A stretch of 64,000 bases of DNA from Nonomuraea maritima (GTDB lineage: Bacteria > Actinomycetota > Actinomycetes > Streptosporangiales > Streptosporangiaceae): positions 1 through 64,000 of the forward strand of contig NZ_FNFB01000030.1 in assembly GCF_900100395.1 (NCBI RefSeq), given 5' to 3'. Shown here one piece after another: positions 15,675-23,530 of the stretch. The notes beneath the pieces are model-generated. The model did no database searches and had not been told where the DNA came from. It was given only the letters and a program-made list of their open reading frames with translations. Made by a program: the position numbers and the translations under genes. Position 1 is the first letter of the stretch. Every line of letters begins with the position of its first letter.

Positions 15675-15957
15675 GATGGATTGCTCCTAGTGATTTCTGG
15701 GGGGATACCTGAACAGTTCGCGGGCAGCCCGAGGCCGTGTGGAGATTCCCGCACAGCGGAGACCTCGGACTCGCGAACGACGTTGACTGACGTGCTTTTC
15801 ACCAGCGAGCGGAGGAATGGGCACCACGCTCCGCCGCATCGCGTTCGGGAAGGAGACCGCCTACCGGCACGGTCAGTCCGCCGGCGTTCGCACGCCGCGT
15901 CGTACCGGTGAAGGTTGTGGCCTGGAAGAGCGCCTGGCGGTGTCCCGCGGGCGCGGA

Positions 15958-16581
15958 TCAGTCAGGTGAGAAAGAAGGGTCGTCCGCCGCTGTGCGGACG
16001 ACCGGGGGAAGCAGGCGCGCCAGAGGCGCGCGCCCGGCCTGGAGCCGCGGGTCGTACACGGACCTCGCGACATCCCCGGAGACAGGCCCGAACGGGCCGC
16101 TGTTGCCGCCGGTGGGCACCAGACCATCGGTGTGCAGGATCTCTCCGGCGGTGGATCGTGCCGGAAGGCCGGGATCCCGCTGGCTGTTGAGGCCGTCGAC
16201 CGTACGACCGGCCATGGCCTCGGCGTCGTTCGACACCGAGATGAGGGGGGACGCCGTGCTTTCCTCGGCGCCCTGTGCGGCGGTCGCCGCCGACTCCGAT
16301 GAGTCAGCGGCCGCCGCGGCGGAATCGGCGTGCGTCGTCGCGGCCGTCGGGGCGGCGCCGAGCATGCCGAACAGGACGGTGAGCAGCCACCCGGCGACCA
16401 CCAGGGCGCCCATCGCGGCCGCTCGCAGGAACACCTTGCGGGCACCGGTCGCGAACCGCGCCATCCGGCCCGCCCGCTCGATGTCCGTGTCCTGCGCCGA
16501 GTTCTGTGCCGGTGTCGTCACGCGCAGGCGGCAGCCGGAGAGGGCGATGGCCCTCGTCCGATGTACCGCCGTGCGCGTCAC
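15958..16581 (-). CDS. Hypothetical single-pass membrane protein
   Basis: 207 residues from GTG 16581, four bases after a GGAGG site. A basic N-terminal 50 residues is followed by one transmembrane helix (about 53-75: LRAAAMGALVVAGWLLTVLFGM) and a long Ala/Ser/Thr-rich extracellular tail ending DDPSFSPD. No known domain is recognised. It lies upstream of and parallel to the chaplin gene, separated by about 280 bp without a clear terminator, so it may take part in surface assembly or share its regulation; that is inference. Confidence 0.65.
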   Translation of the reverse strand: MTRTAVHRTRAIALSGCRLRVTTPAQNSAQDTDIERAGRMARFATGARKVFLRAAAMGALVVAGWLLTVLFGMLGAAPTAATTHADSAAAAADSSESAATAAQGAEESTASPLISVSNDAEAMAGRTVDGLNSQRDPGLPARSTAGEILHTDGLVPTGGNSGPFGPVSGDVARSVYDPRLQAGRAPLARLLPPVVRTAADDPSFSPD

Positions 16582-16918
16582 GTGACCTCCACTCCAGAAC
16601 CGGCCTCACGTCGTGAGGCCGGTCCATGGACTCACCCCTCAACGGTCCGTAACCGTAGCAGTACTCAAGGTTGTCGCAAGGGCTTTTCACCTGAGTCCCA
16701 GAAATTGGCCAACAGCACTCCGCCCAAACCACCCTCAACCGCCCGGACACCCTTGTCACAAGCCCATGAGCCCCCCATCGCAGCCCCTCGGCGGCCCCAT
16801 TTCGGCGCCGCCGGCGCCCGCCGGGAGACGGCTCGCGATACTTGGTATGACGCAGTGCGCAGAGTTTGCTAACCTTACTGAGCCGACGCGGGATGACGGT
16901 CCCACGTGCAGGCACCAA
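16582..16918. other. Intergenic region without a supported gene
   Basis: 337 bp between the membrane-protein start and tRNA-Leu. It should contain the promoters for both. Open frames here have coding-unlike composition; no repeat or hairpin stands out. Confidence 0.5.
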
Positions 16919-17007
16919 GTCCGGGTGGCGGAATAGGCAGACGCGCTAGCTTGAGGTGCTAGTGCCCAGTGATGGGCATGGGGGTTCAAGTCCCCCCTCG
17001 GACACCA
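16919..17007 (+). tRNA. tRNA-Leu (anticodon GAG), CCA encoded
   Basis: Class II tRNA with acceptor GTCCGGG/CTCGGAC, anticodon stem CTAGC/GCTAG around TTGAGGT giving anticodon GAG, a long variable arm (TGCCCAGTGATGGGCA) and T-arm GGGGGTTCAAGTCCCCC. The CCA at 17005-17007 is encoded. It marks a border between core genes and the accessory block that follows. Confidence 0.95.
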
Positions 17008-17618
17008 ACTCTGGTACAGGTTGGGCCTCGCCTCGACTGTGACAACCCTCTCCGAGGGTCACAGACGAGGTAGAGGCCCATCTTCATGTAGAGGTCGTTC
17101 CTGGTTGCCGGCCACTCCTGGGAATCTTGAGGAACTCGGCCGTCTTAGGGATCATCTCCTTCTCCGCGATCCACGCTTCTGTCGACCGTCCGCAGCCGGC
17201 CCTTCGGCCTGCATCCGCTCGGCTCGCGGTCAGGCATGATCGCGATGACGCTTGCCCGTCCACCGAAGTGATCCGGCTCGCATTGGCGTTGACGACCGGA
17301 CTCGCTCCGACGGCTCCGGATTGCGACCCCTCGCAGGGGCTCGCGCGGCGGCTGCCGTGCCTCATCCCTCGTCCACGTTGTGACCCCTCATCGCCACCCC
17401 CGCGCCGAACAGGATGGAGGTCGAGCCCGGTCGTCAGCTGCCATCAATAAAGCGACAAATTGACAGATGGCGGCACTCGGCGCCTGTGTGTCGGCACAGG
17501 CGCAACGAATGAATGGCTGCAAGATGATCCGTACCGGGAGACCTGTAGTCGGCGGGTCTATCCGGGGAAATTCCGACATTGCACATCTATGTGTGCAATC
17601 CCATTATGAGGAGATCAA
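17008..17618. other. Non-coding region upstream of the collagen-like gene
   Basis: 611 bp with no convincing gene on either strand. It contains the nested palindrome at 17023-17079, two members of the GACCCCTCGCAGGGGC / GTGACCCCTCATCGCC repeat family (17324-17340 and 17380-17395) and, near 17530-17618, a less GC-rich stretch that probably holds the promoter of the collagen-like gene. Confidence 0.55.
17023..17079. repeat. Long nested palindrome just after tRNA-Leu
   Basis: Four consecutive stems pair across one centre: GGGCCTC (17023-17029) with GAGGCCC (17073-17079), CCTCG (17031-17035) with CGAGG (17066-17070), CTGTGAC (17037-17043) with GTCACAG (17058-17064), and CCCTC (17046-17050) with GAGGG. 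It may serve as the tRNA terminator, but it is much longer than needed and resembles a miniature mobile element or cruciform. Confidence 0.7.
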
Positions 17619-18383
17619 TTGCCCAAGCTTGGCAGCCTCTTCAGGGTTTTCGCAATCGGCACGGTGCTGAGCGCAGGTGCCGTCGCCTTGGTCGACGTCG
17701 CCGCCTTCGCATCTTCCAGTCCTGCGCGTGCGGCCACCTCTCCAGCTCGCGACGGACACCTTCGCCTCGCTGTCCGCTCTTCTCATCGCTCGAACCTGAA
17801 ACACAACGAGAACGACAAGCCCAAGCGTCAGAGTGCGAACCTGAACCAGAACCAGGTGACGGGGCAGCACAACGATTCCCAGGGACAGGCGGCCCCTCAA
17901 GGACCGGCAGATGCGTCCGGTGAGCAGGGGCCGGCGGGTTGGCCGTGGTATCCCCATCCGCACGGTAGGCAGGGTCCGCCCGGCCCGCCCGGACCGCGCG
18001 GGCCGCGCGGGCCTGCGGGTCCGGCTGGGCCTGCGGGTCCGGCTGGGCCTGCGGGTCCGGCTGGGCCCGAGGGTCCGGCTGGGCCCGAGGGTCCGGCTGG
18101 GCCTGCGGGAGTCTCAGGCTATGAGGTCGTCACCGGAACCCCATTCACCGTGCCCGGGGGGGTAAACCTAGCTAGCGAATCAACTCAGTGCCCCGCGGGA
18201 AAGGTGGCAATTTCCGGCGGATACAGGCTGCTGAGCGGCGGCATCTCGGGAGACGACAGCGTCGTCTCTGTGGTGACATCCGCGCCGAACGCGACAAATA
18301 CCGCGTGGGATGTGTGGGCTTTCAACGACAGCCAGTTCACTGCGAGTTTCACCCCTTATGCGGTCTGCGCCAATCAGTCCTGA
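17619..18383 (+). CDS. Secreted collagen-like repeat protein
   Basis: 254 residues from TTG 17619, seven bases after a GAGGAG site (no ATG or GTG alternative fits the signal sequence). Residues 1-37 form a signal peptide (FAIGTVLSAGAVALVDVAAFA). A polar, Asn/Gln-rich segment follows, then about 16 uninterrupted Gly-X-Y triplets (GPPGPPGPRGPRGPAG... to about residue 165), and a C-terminal domain of about 85 residues with two cysteines (TQCPAGKVAISGGY and YAVCANQS) that resembles a beta-rich head. Bacterial collagen-like proteins form triple helices on the surface. No anchor motif is seen. Flanking palindromes and lower GC suggest acquisition. Confidence 0.85.
   Translation: MPKLGSLFRVFAIGTVLSAGAVALVDVAAFASSSPARAATSPARDGHLRLAVRSSHRSNLKHNENDKPKRQSANLNQNQVTGQHNDSQGQAAPQGPADASGEQGPAGWPWYPHPHGRQGPPGPPGPRGPRGPAGPAGPAGPAGPAGPAGPEGPAGPEGPAGPAGVSGYEVVTGTPFTVPGGVNLASESTQCPAGKVAISGGYRLLSGGISGDDSVVSVVTSAPNATNTAWDVWAFNDSQFTASFTPYAVCANQS
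18009..18116 (+). repeat. 18-bp tandem repeat encoding Gly-Pro-Ala/Glu triplets
   Basis: GGGCCTGCGGGTCCGGCT and its GGGCCCGAGGGTCCGGCT variant recur five times from 18009 to 18098 plus a partial sixth copy. Each unit encodes two collagen triplets. The near identity means copy number can change by slippage. Confidence 0.9.
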
Positions 18384-18470
18384 CCAGTCGAGCGGAGTGG
18401 CCACGGGTTCGGCCGGCACGCCATCGGTGAGCAGACCTGTCAACGGCCCTTGCCGATCATGAGCTTTCAG

Positions 18471-18489
18471 CTCGCAGGGGCGATGACGA
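18471..18489 (+). repeat. Single copy of the CTCGCAGGGGCGATGA element
   Basis: CTCGCAGGGGCGATGACGA matches the left arm of the palindrome that starts 47 bp further on, as a direct repeat. It is one of five family members around the collagen-like gene. Confidence 0.7.
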
Positions 18490-18517
18490 CAGGGTCCTCC
18501 CGGTCATCGGCAGGGTC

Positions 18518-18574
18518 GTGACCCCTCGCAGGGGCGGGCGATGAGGATTCGTCATCGCCTCTGCGAGGGGTCAC
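18518..18574. repeat. Large imperfect palindrome (two-stem hairpin)
   Basis: GTGACCCCTCGCAG (18518-18531) pairs perfectly with CTGCGAGGGGTCAC (18561-18574); inside it GGCGATGA (18537-18544) pairs with TCATCGCC (18552-18559). The outer stem is 14 bp and the inner 8 bp with a small internal loop. It could terminate transcription from both sides, be a protein-binding site, or be the end of a short mobile element. Confidence 0.85.
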
Positions 18575-18938
18575 ACCGTTGTCATCCGTGGCACAGGCAC
18601 AGCTCGTCCATGTGACGGAACGACACGACTGCCACGATGAGCGCCGCCACACCCCGTCAGGCATCGCCCGGGAGCCGCTGGTCATCGGCGGATTCGCCGG
18701 GCCGAACGAATGGTGCGCTCTTTCATTCAGCGCGTGCACGAACAGCGTCATTTCGCCAAGCCGTGCAGCATCCTGTCAGCGCGGGCACCGGGATCCTGCT
18801 CGGCCTGTGGCTGCACCACGGGTTCGTCGTGGTGCCCGCCAACCTGCCGCAACTTCCCCGTCCTCAGCTGGCCGGGCGCCGTTTCCCGGGCTGTCGCTGC
18901 CGGTACATAGCTGGCAACTCATACCTGACGGAGGCGCT

Positions 18939-19382
18939 GTGCTCACGAAGAAGGAAGCCGCTGAGGCCGTACGGAATGCGAAGGTTGTCACGGGCGTGAC
19001 GTGGGCGCAGCTCGCCGAGGCGGTCGGACGGCCCCTCGCCTGGACGACGGCCGCGCTGCTCGGGCAGCACCCGATGAGCAAGGAAGAGGCGGGCGCGGCG
19101 ACAGCCCTGCTGGAGCTCGGAGAGGACGTCGCGCTGGCCCTCCAGACGCAGCCGACCCGGGGCGCGCTCGACGCCGCCGTGCCCGTCGATCCGACGATCT
19201 ACCGGCTGTACGAGGTCATCCAGGTCTACGGGCCGACCATCAAGGAGCTGATCCACGAGCAGTGCGGCGACGGCATCATGAGCGCCATCAACTTCCGCCT
19301 GGACGTCCGGCGGGTGCCCGACCCGGGCGGCGACCGCGTCGTCATCACCCTGGACGGGAAGTACCTGCCGTACCAGTGGTGA
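18939..19382 (+). CDS. cynS: Cyanate hydratase (cyanase)
   Basis: 147 residues from GTG 18939 with a GGAG site five bases upstream. Cyanase converts cyanate and bicarbonate to ammonia and carbon dioxide. The N-terminal helical domain (KKEAAEAVRNAKVVTGVTWAQLAEAVG) and the catalytic C-terminal domain are complete; the active-site Arg, Glu and Ser are visible in YRLYEVIQVYG and DGIMSAINF. The enzyme acts as a decamer. The usual partners, carbonic anhydrase CynT and transporter CynX, are not adjacent, so it stands alone. Confidence 0.95.
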   Translation: MLTKKEAAEAVRNAKVVTGVTWAQLAEAVGRPLAWTTAALLGQHPMSKEEAGAATALLELGEDVALALQTQPTRGALDAAVPVDPTIYRLYEVIQVYGPTIKELIHEQCGDGIMSAINFRLDVRRVPDPGGDRVVITLDGKYLPYQW

Positions 19383-19618
19383 CGGCTACGGGGCCGGGCA
19401 GTCGCAGGGGTCGGCCAGTGCAGGGCGATGTAGGACGTGGGCCGGTCGCGGTAACGTACGCGCTCGCGAGTGATGCGGTAGCGGGCGCACGCTCGCGGCT
19501 CGTCGGGCGTGCGGTACGGCACCGGCACGTCCAGGACGCCGATGTCCTGGTCGATGTGCGTGAGCAGGCCGTGGCAGGGCCCGCCCAGGCAGATGGCGTT
19601 GCACTCGTGACGGTTCAT
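19226..19618 (-). CDS. Possible small hypothetical protein downstream of modA
   Basis: An open frame of 130 codons from ATG 19618. Its first about 75 residues (MNRHECNAICLGGPCHGLLT..., then ARYRITRERVRYRDRPTSYIALHWP) have the look of a real small protein with a CLGGP-HG motif seen in actinomycete and phage hypotheticals; the rest overlaps cyanase in antisense by 157 bp and reads like chance. Either the gene is real with an odd tail, or a frameshift near 19390 has lost the true stop. It lies 35 bp downstream of modA on the same strand. Confidence 0.35.
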   Translation of the reverse strand: MNRHECNAICLGGPCHGLLTHIDQDIGVLDVPVPYRTPDEPRACARYRITRERVRYRDRPTSYIALHWPTPATARPRSRHHWYGRYFPSRVMTTRSPPGSGTRRTSRRKLMALMMPSPHCSWISSLMVGP

Positions 19619-19652
19619 GCGCACGTCTCGATCGCTTTGACGGCAGCCGGCA

Positions 19653-20432
19653 TCAGGGGGCCTCGAAGCCGGCCTTGGTGAGCACGTCCTCGCCCTGCTG
19701 GGACAGCACCAGGTCGACGAACTGCTTGGCCAGATCACCTCCGGGCGCCTTGGCCAGGGTGGCGATCGGGTAGTCGTTGACCGCCTGGCCCGCCTCGGGG
19801 AACGCGATGCCCCGCACCTTGCCGCCGGAGGCGATCACGTCGGTCCTGTACACCAGGGCCGCATCCACCTCGCCCAGCTCGACCTTGGTGAGCGTGGCCT
19901 TGACGTCCTGCTCCAGCGTGACCGGGGTGACCTTCAGCCCGGCCGCGTCCAGCGCCTTGACCGCGGCGGCGCCGCACGGCACCTGCTCGGCGCACAGCGC
20001 CACCTTCACGTTCGGGTCGGTGAGGTCCTTCAGCTCGTCCACCTTGGCCGGGTTGTCGGCGGGCAGCGCGATCTGCAGCTTGTTCCGTACGAACGTGACC
20101 GGCGGCCCGGCGAGGGACGCGTCGGTCACCGTCTTCATCGTGGCGGGGCTCGCGGCCGCGAAGACGTCCGCCGGCGCGCCCTGGACGATCTGCTGGGCCA
20201 GCGTCGCACTGGACCCGAAGTTGAACCGCACCGCCGTGCCCGGATGCGTCGCCTCGAAAGCCTTGCCCAGCTCGGTGAACGTCTCGGTCAGCGACGCCGC
20301 CGCGAACACCGTCACCTCCTTGCCCCCATCGCCGGCCGAGGCCTGTTCGCCGGAACCGCAACCGGACACGACAGCCAGCGCGAGCGCGACCGGCAGAACG
20401 ACCGCCCATCGGGAGGGACGCCTGAACACCAA
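19653..20432 (-). CDS. modA: Molybdate-binding lipoprotein ModA, orphan
   Basis: 259 residues from GTG 20432, preceded by GAGGAGG. The lipoprotein signal ends in VVSGC-GSG (Cys near residue 25). The mature part is a periplasmic-binding fold of the ModA family: FAAASLTETFTELGKAFE, FGSSATLAQQIVQGAPADVFAAAS, then ALVYRTDV near the C terminus. It should capture molybdate or tungstate for an ABC importer. No ModB permease or ModC ATPase gene is in the window on either side, so it must rely on a transporter encoded elsewhere or have diverged. Confidence 0.9.
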   Translation of the reverse strand: MVFRRPSRWAVVLPVALALAVVSGCGSGEQASAGDGGKEVTVFAAASLTETFTELGKAFEATHPGTAVRFNFGSSATLAQQIVQGAPADVFAAASPATMKTVTDASLAGPPVTFVRNKLQIALPADNPAKVDELKDLTDPNVKVALCAEQVPCGAAAVKALDAAGLKVTPVTLEQDVKATLTKVELGEVDAALVYRTDVIASGGKVRGIAFPEAGQAVNDYPIATLAKAPGGDLAKQFVDLVLSQQGEDVLTKAGFEAP

Positions 20433-20662
20433 GGGGCCTCCTCACATGTGACCGTCCACCCGCTCATGACCCGAACCCGACGCCGGGCCCCCGGCCAGCG
20501 CGACGCCTTCACTGATCCAAAACACTGCCGCAGCCCTCACCATACTCCTTGCACATTCCAGCCTGAAGACCCTGTACCAACCGCAGTCACGGCAAATTTA
20601 TGGGGGATGGCATGGCATCCACGATGGCATGACGTGGAACATCGGTCTTACCTCATGGAGGG

Positions 20663-21587
20663 CTACGTCTCCACGGCCAGCAGGTCGTTCAGCGCCCCGA
20701 GGATGACCGTGGAGGCGTCCTTCCTGGCCAGAGCGAGCGGCTTGAAGGACGGTCGCTTCGCGTAATTGGCAGCGACCAGCAGCTCTGGCATGTTCGCCCA
20801 TCCAGGCAGTACGGAGAGGGCTTGAGCGAGTCGCTCCAGCCGATCCACCGACACTCCCCCGTTGCGCATCCACTCGAAGTTGATCGACAGGACCGACTTG
20901 GTCACGCCGGTGTAGATGCTCCACATCGCCGCCTCGTGCTTGCCGGTGCTGAACCAGGCGGTGACGGAAGGATGGGCGGCTTCCCCGAAGTAATAACCGC
21001 GGAAGGCGGGGTGCTCTCCGCATGCCGGTACACGGCGAGGATGGTGTCGGCCACGTCAGGAGGACAGTACGCGTCCAGAGCGCCCAGCAGGCTCTCCTCG
21101 TTCCACTTGGACAGCGCGCGGATCAAGCCTTTGCGCTTGGCGTCGGCCTGGGCTGGGGCAGCGCCGAGGGAGCCGGCCTCGACAGGGGGACGCCGTAGTC
21201 CGTGGCCGGCGCCGGGTCGCCGAGGGCCTGGAGTATCGCGATCACAACCGACTCGAGCACATCGATGGTCTGCTCGGCGTCCCGTACGGTGATCCGTTTC
21301 TTCCTGCGTGAACCGTCCGGATCGTGGTCGGCCGTGTGTGCGATGTTGTTCCGGCGCCTGGCGATCTCGGTGAGCCGCGTGCGGACCTCGTCGGCCGCGA
21401 TCGGCGTGCTCGGGTCCTGATCGGTCAGCCTGTCGGCCACGGACTTCCACAGCCTGACCTTGCTGACGTGGGAGAAGCCCTCCGCTATCTTGTCCGGATT
21501 CTGGAAGCTCTTGAACTCGAAGAACCGTTCCAGCGCGGCACGGAACGCGTCCTCCAGCGGTTCGGCATTCCGGTGCACCTTCTCCAC
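20663..21587 (-). pseudogene. HEPN-like gene with two frameshifts
   Basis: Three overlapping minus-strand frames read as one protein if two shifts are allowed. Frame 1 (about 21587-21185) gives EPLEDAFRAALERFFEFKSF... RRRNNIAHTADHDPDG, with the R-x-x-x-H-type motif of HEPN/RiboL-PSP domains. Frame 2 (about 21185-21010) continues KRKGLIRALSKWNEESLLGA LDAYCPPDVADTILAVYRHAE. Frame 3 (about 21010-20663) reads HPAFRGYYFGEAAHPSVTAWF to the stop after LLAVET. The first shift falls at a run of five Gs on the plus strand (about 21185-21190). Either a true pseudogene or sequencing errors. HEPN proteins are often RNases in defence or toxin systems. The start is not certain; the frame is open to 21788. 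Confidence 0.6.
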
Positions 21588-21838
21588 CAGCTGGGTACGG
21601 TCACCACACGACGCGGAATGCCATAATTGCGATATACGTGTGCCGCACCAGGCCACGCATCTCAGAAATGTCAGTAAATTCGGCCGAACGCGCCGCCTGC
21701 ACTCTTCGTTGCATGAGGTTCTGCCGGGCACGGCAAGCCTGAAAGGCCATCGCCTGATCCCGTGGCCTTCCGGCCGGCCAGGAGACACCCTTGTCCGAAA
21801 CCGCGTTGACCTGCGGGGACAGGGGTCGGGGCTCGGTT

Positions 21839-22153
21839 ATGGTCCGCACTATGCGTCCGATGCCGTCGGCTGAGATGGTCAGTCTGATCTCGTTTCTCGC
21901 CGTGTTGCTGATCTTCTTCAGCATCGACGTACGGGCGCGGGAGTCGGGGGAGACGGACCCGTGGCACGTGCAGTTGTTCGGGTGGACCTCGCGGGTCGGG
22001 GGCATCTCCACCGCCCTCGCCCTCACCTTGGGGTGGGTGGACCTGTTCCTGCCGGACGAGAGCAGCCCGATCCATGTGGCGTTCGTGGCTTTCCCCGGGT
22101 CCTTCGGGGTGCTGTGCGCGATCGTGCTGGGGCTGGAGATGCTCTGGCGGTGA
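21839..22153 (+). CDS. Small integral membrane protein
   Basis: About 104 residues from ATG 21839 (an in-frame ATG lies upstream at 21791 and others downstream at 21851). Three hydrophobic helices are visible: LISFLAVLLIFFSIDV, GGISTALALTLGWVDLFL and VAFPGSFGVLCAIVLGLEML. No family is recognised. It is convergent with the methyltransferase at 22181 and leaves only 27 bp between the stops. Confidence 0.55.
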   Translation: MVRTMRPMPSAEMVSLISFLAVLLIFFSIDVRARESGETDPWHVQLFGWTSRVGGISTALALTLGWVDLFLPDESSPIHVAFVAFPGSFGVLCAIVLGLEMLWR

Positions 22154-22180
22154 CGGCGACCCCCTCGGCCGACTGACAGG

Positions 22181-23380
22181 TCAGCGCCAGTCCAGCACCA
22201 GTTGGGTGTGGCGCTTGCGGAAGACGCGGCCCACGGCGGGAGTCGGCACCGCGGCGTCCGCCGGGTGGAGGCTGAACCGCGGGCCGGGGTGGTCCCGCCA
22301 GTCGTGGTGCCAGGTTCGCTGGTGGGCGGCGAGCCGCTGTGCGAGTTCGGCGCCGTCGGGGCCGTGGCCGTGGACGCCGAACTCGATGTCCGAGCTGTTC
22401 GCTTCTCGGTAGGTGAGGTACGCGAAGCTGTCCTGCGTCACGAGTGCGGGGCAGAACCAGCGGAGCACCGGTTTGACGAGGTCTCCCTCATGGGCCGGGT
22501 TCGGCCAGATCACGCCGAAGGCGTCGTCGTGGACGGCCAGCCACAGGTGCAGCGTGTCGAAGGGGACGCCGGGCCGGGCGACGATGCCCGTCCACAGTTC
22601 GCTCGGGTCGCCCGTCAGCGCCCGGTCGAGTGCGGCGGTGTCGAGGGGCGGGCCGCCGTCGAGCGTCAGCGTCACCGCTCCACCGGCCAGCGCGGCCACC
22701 TGCTCGTGGTGCGCCCCGGCGCCTTGCATCGGTACGAACCCGCACACCGTCGGGTCGAGTCCGACGAGCCGGTCGCCGTCCCGGACGAAGGTGATCGAGC
22801 GGGTGATCGCGCAGAACCGCAGCGGGACGACCATCCGCCCGCCAGGAGCCAGCAGGTGCGCCCACGGGCAGTCCCAGGCGCCGACGGTGACGATGACGGC
22901 GTCGTACGGGCCGTGCTCGATGTGCTCGGCGTCGCCCAGGACGACCTGGACGTGCGGGTAGCCGGTCTCGGCGAGGAAGCGGCCGGCTCGCTCGGTGACG
23001 AACGGGTCGATGTCCATCGTCACCACGTGCCCCTCGGGGCCGACGATCTCGGCGATGAGCGCCGCGTTGTAGCCGCCGCTGCCGATCTCCAGCACCCGAT
23101 CGCCGGGCCTGAGCCGGGCGGCTTCGAGCATCTCGGCCTGCAGCCAGGGCGCGCTCACCGAGCTGGTCGCCTTGCCGTCGGCGCCGCGCTTGGTGATGAC
23201 GACGTCGAACACGGAGTACACGGAGGTGAGAGACGTCTCCTCGGGTGCGAACCTCTCGCGCGGGACCTTCGCGAACGCCCGTGCGACCTGGTCGCTGCGG
23301 ATGGCGCCGTGTGCCCGCAGCCGGGCGACCATGTCGGCTCTGAGGTTCTCGGCGGTGCCGGACGGCGTGTCGGTGTCCAC
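22181..23380 (-). CDS. FxLD-system-type (lanthipeptide) O-methyltransferase, PIMT-like
   Basis: 399 residues. Residues about 10-210 are a protein-L-isoaspartate methyltransferase-like domain: VPRERFAPEE, then the SAM-binding VLEIGSGGYNAALIAE, TMDIDP and GPYDAVIVTVGAWDCP. A C-terminal extension of about 180 residues, seen in methyltransferases of FxLD lanthipeptide systems, follows. In such systems the enzyme methylates an Asp of the precursor peptide, which then becomes isoaspartate or an imide. No lanthionine synthetase or FxLD-type precursor was found nearby, although precursors are short and easily missed. GTG/ATG near 23380 fits the N terminus (MDTDTPSGTAENLRAD). Confidence 0.8.
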   Translation of the reverse strand: MDTDTPSGTAENLRADMVARLRAHGAIRSDQVARAFAKVPRERFAPEETSLTSVYSVFDVVITKRGADGKATSSVSAPWLQAEMLEAARLRPGDRVLEIGSGGYNAALIAEIVGPEGHVVTMDIDPFVTERAGRFLAETGYPHVQVVLGDAEHIEHGPYDAVIVTVGAWDCPWAHLLAPGGRMVVPLRFCAITRSITFVRDGDRLVGLDPTVCGFVPMQGAGAHHEQVAALAGGAVTLTLDGGPPLDTAALDRALTGDPSELWTGIVARPGVPFDTLHLWLAVHDDAFGVIWPNPAHEGDLVKPVLRWFCPALVTQDSFAYLTYREANSSDIEFGVHGHGPDGAELAQRLAAHQRTWHHDWRDHPGPRFSLHPADAAVPTPAVGRVFRKRHTQLVLDWR

Positions 23381-23530
23381 CGGCCGGATGGTAGCTCCGT
23401 GGGGTGTTGTGACACGCGGGGTTCGGGTAATGCCGGGTGCTGGTCGTGGCGGGTCGTAGCGTGGTGTCGACCCTCCTTGAAACGCCGGGCTGCTGCCTGG
23501 CCACGACGTGTTCCTCGGAGGATGACGCTG

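Larger units (their letters stand above)
18384..18938. other. Non-coding region with palindromes between collagen-like and cyanase genes
   Basis: 555 bp. No gene is supported; open frames on both strands lack ribosome sites and domain resemblance. The left half holds the direct and inverted repeat copies described at 18471-18574. The right half is plain and should include the cyanase promoter. Confidence 0.5.

Noticed and set aside
13638..15911. Plus-strand open frame opposite the chaplin gene, with internal repeats
   Set aside because: The repeats are the antisense of the chaplin modules; the minus strand has signal peptide and cysteine pattern.
17127..17450. 107-codon open frame after tRNA-Leu
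   Set aside because: No ribosome site, no family resemblance; spans palindromic repeats.
18009..18116. Regular short repeats that could suggest CRISPR
   Set aside because: Units are contiguous 18-bp copies without spacers and encode Gly-X-Y triplets in frame.
20433..20662. Possible molybdate riboswitch or ModE box upstream of modA
   Set aside because: No conserved Moco-riboswitch helices or ATAT-N-TAY ModE-like palindrome could be seen.
23381..23530. Possible FxLD lanthipeptide precursor upstream of the methyltransferase
   Set aside because: Short frames on both strands were read; none has a leader with an FxLD motif followed by Cys/Ser/Thr-rich core.
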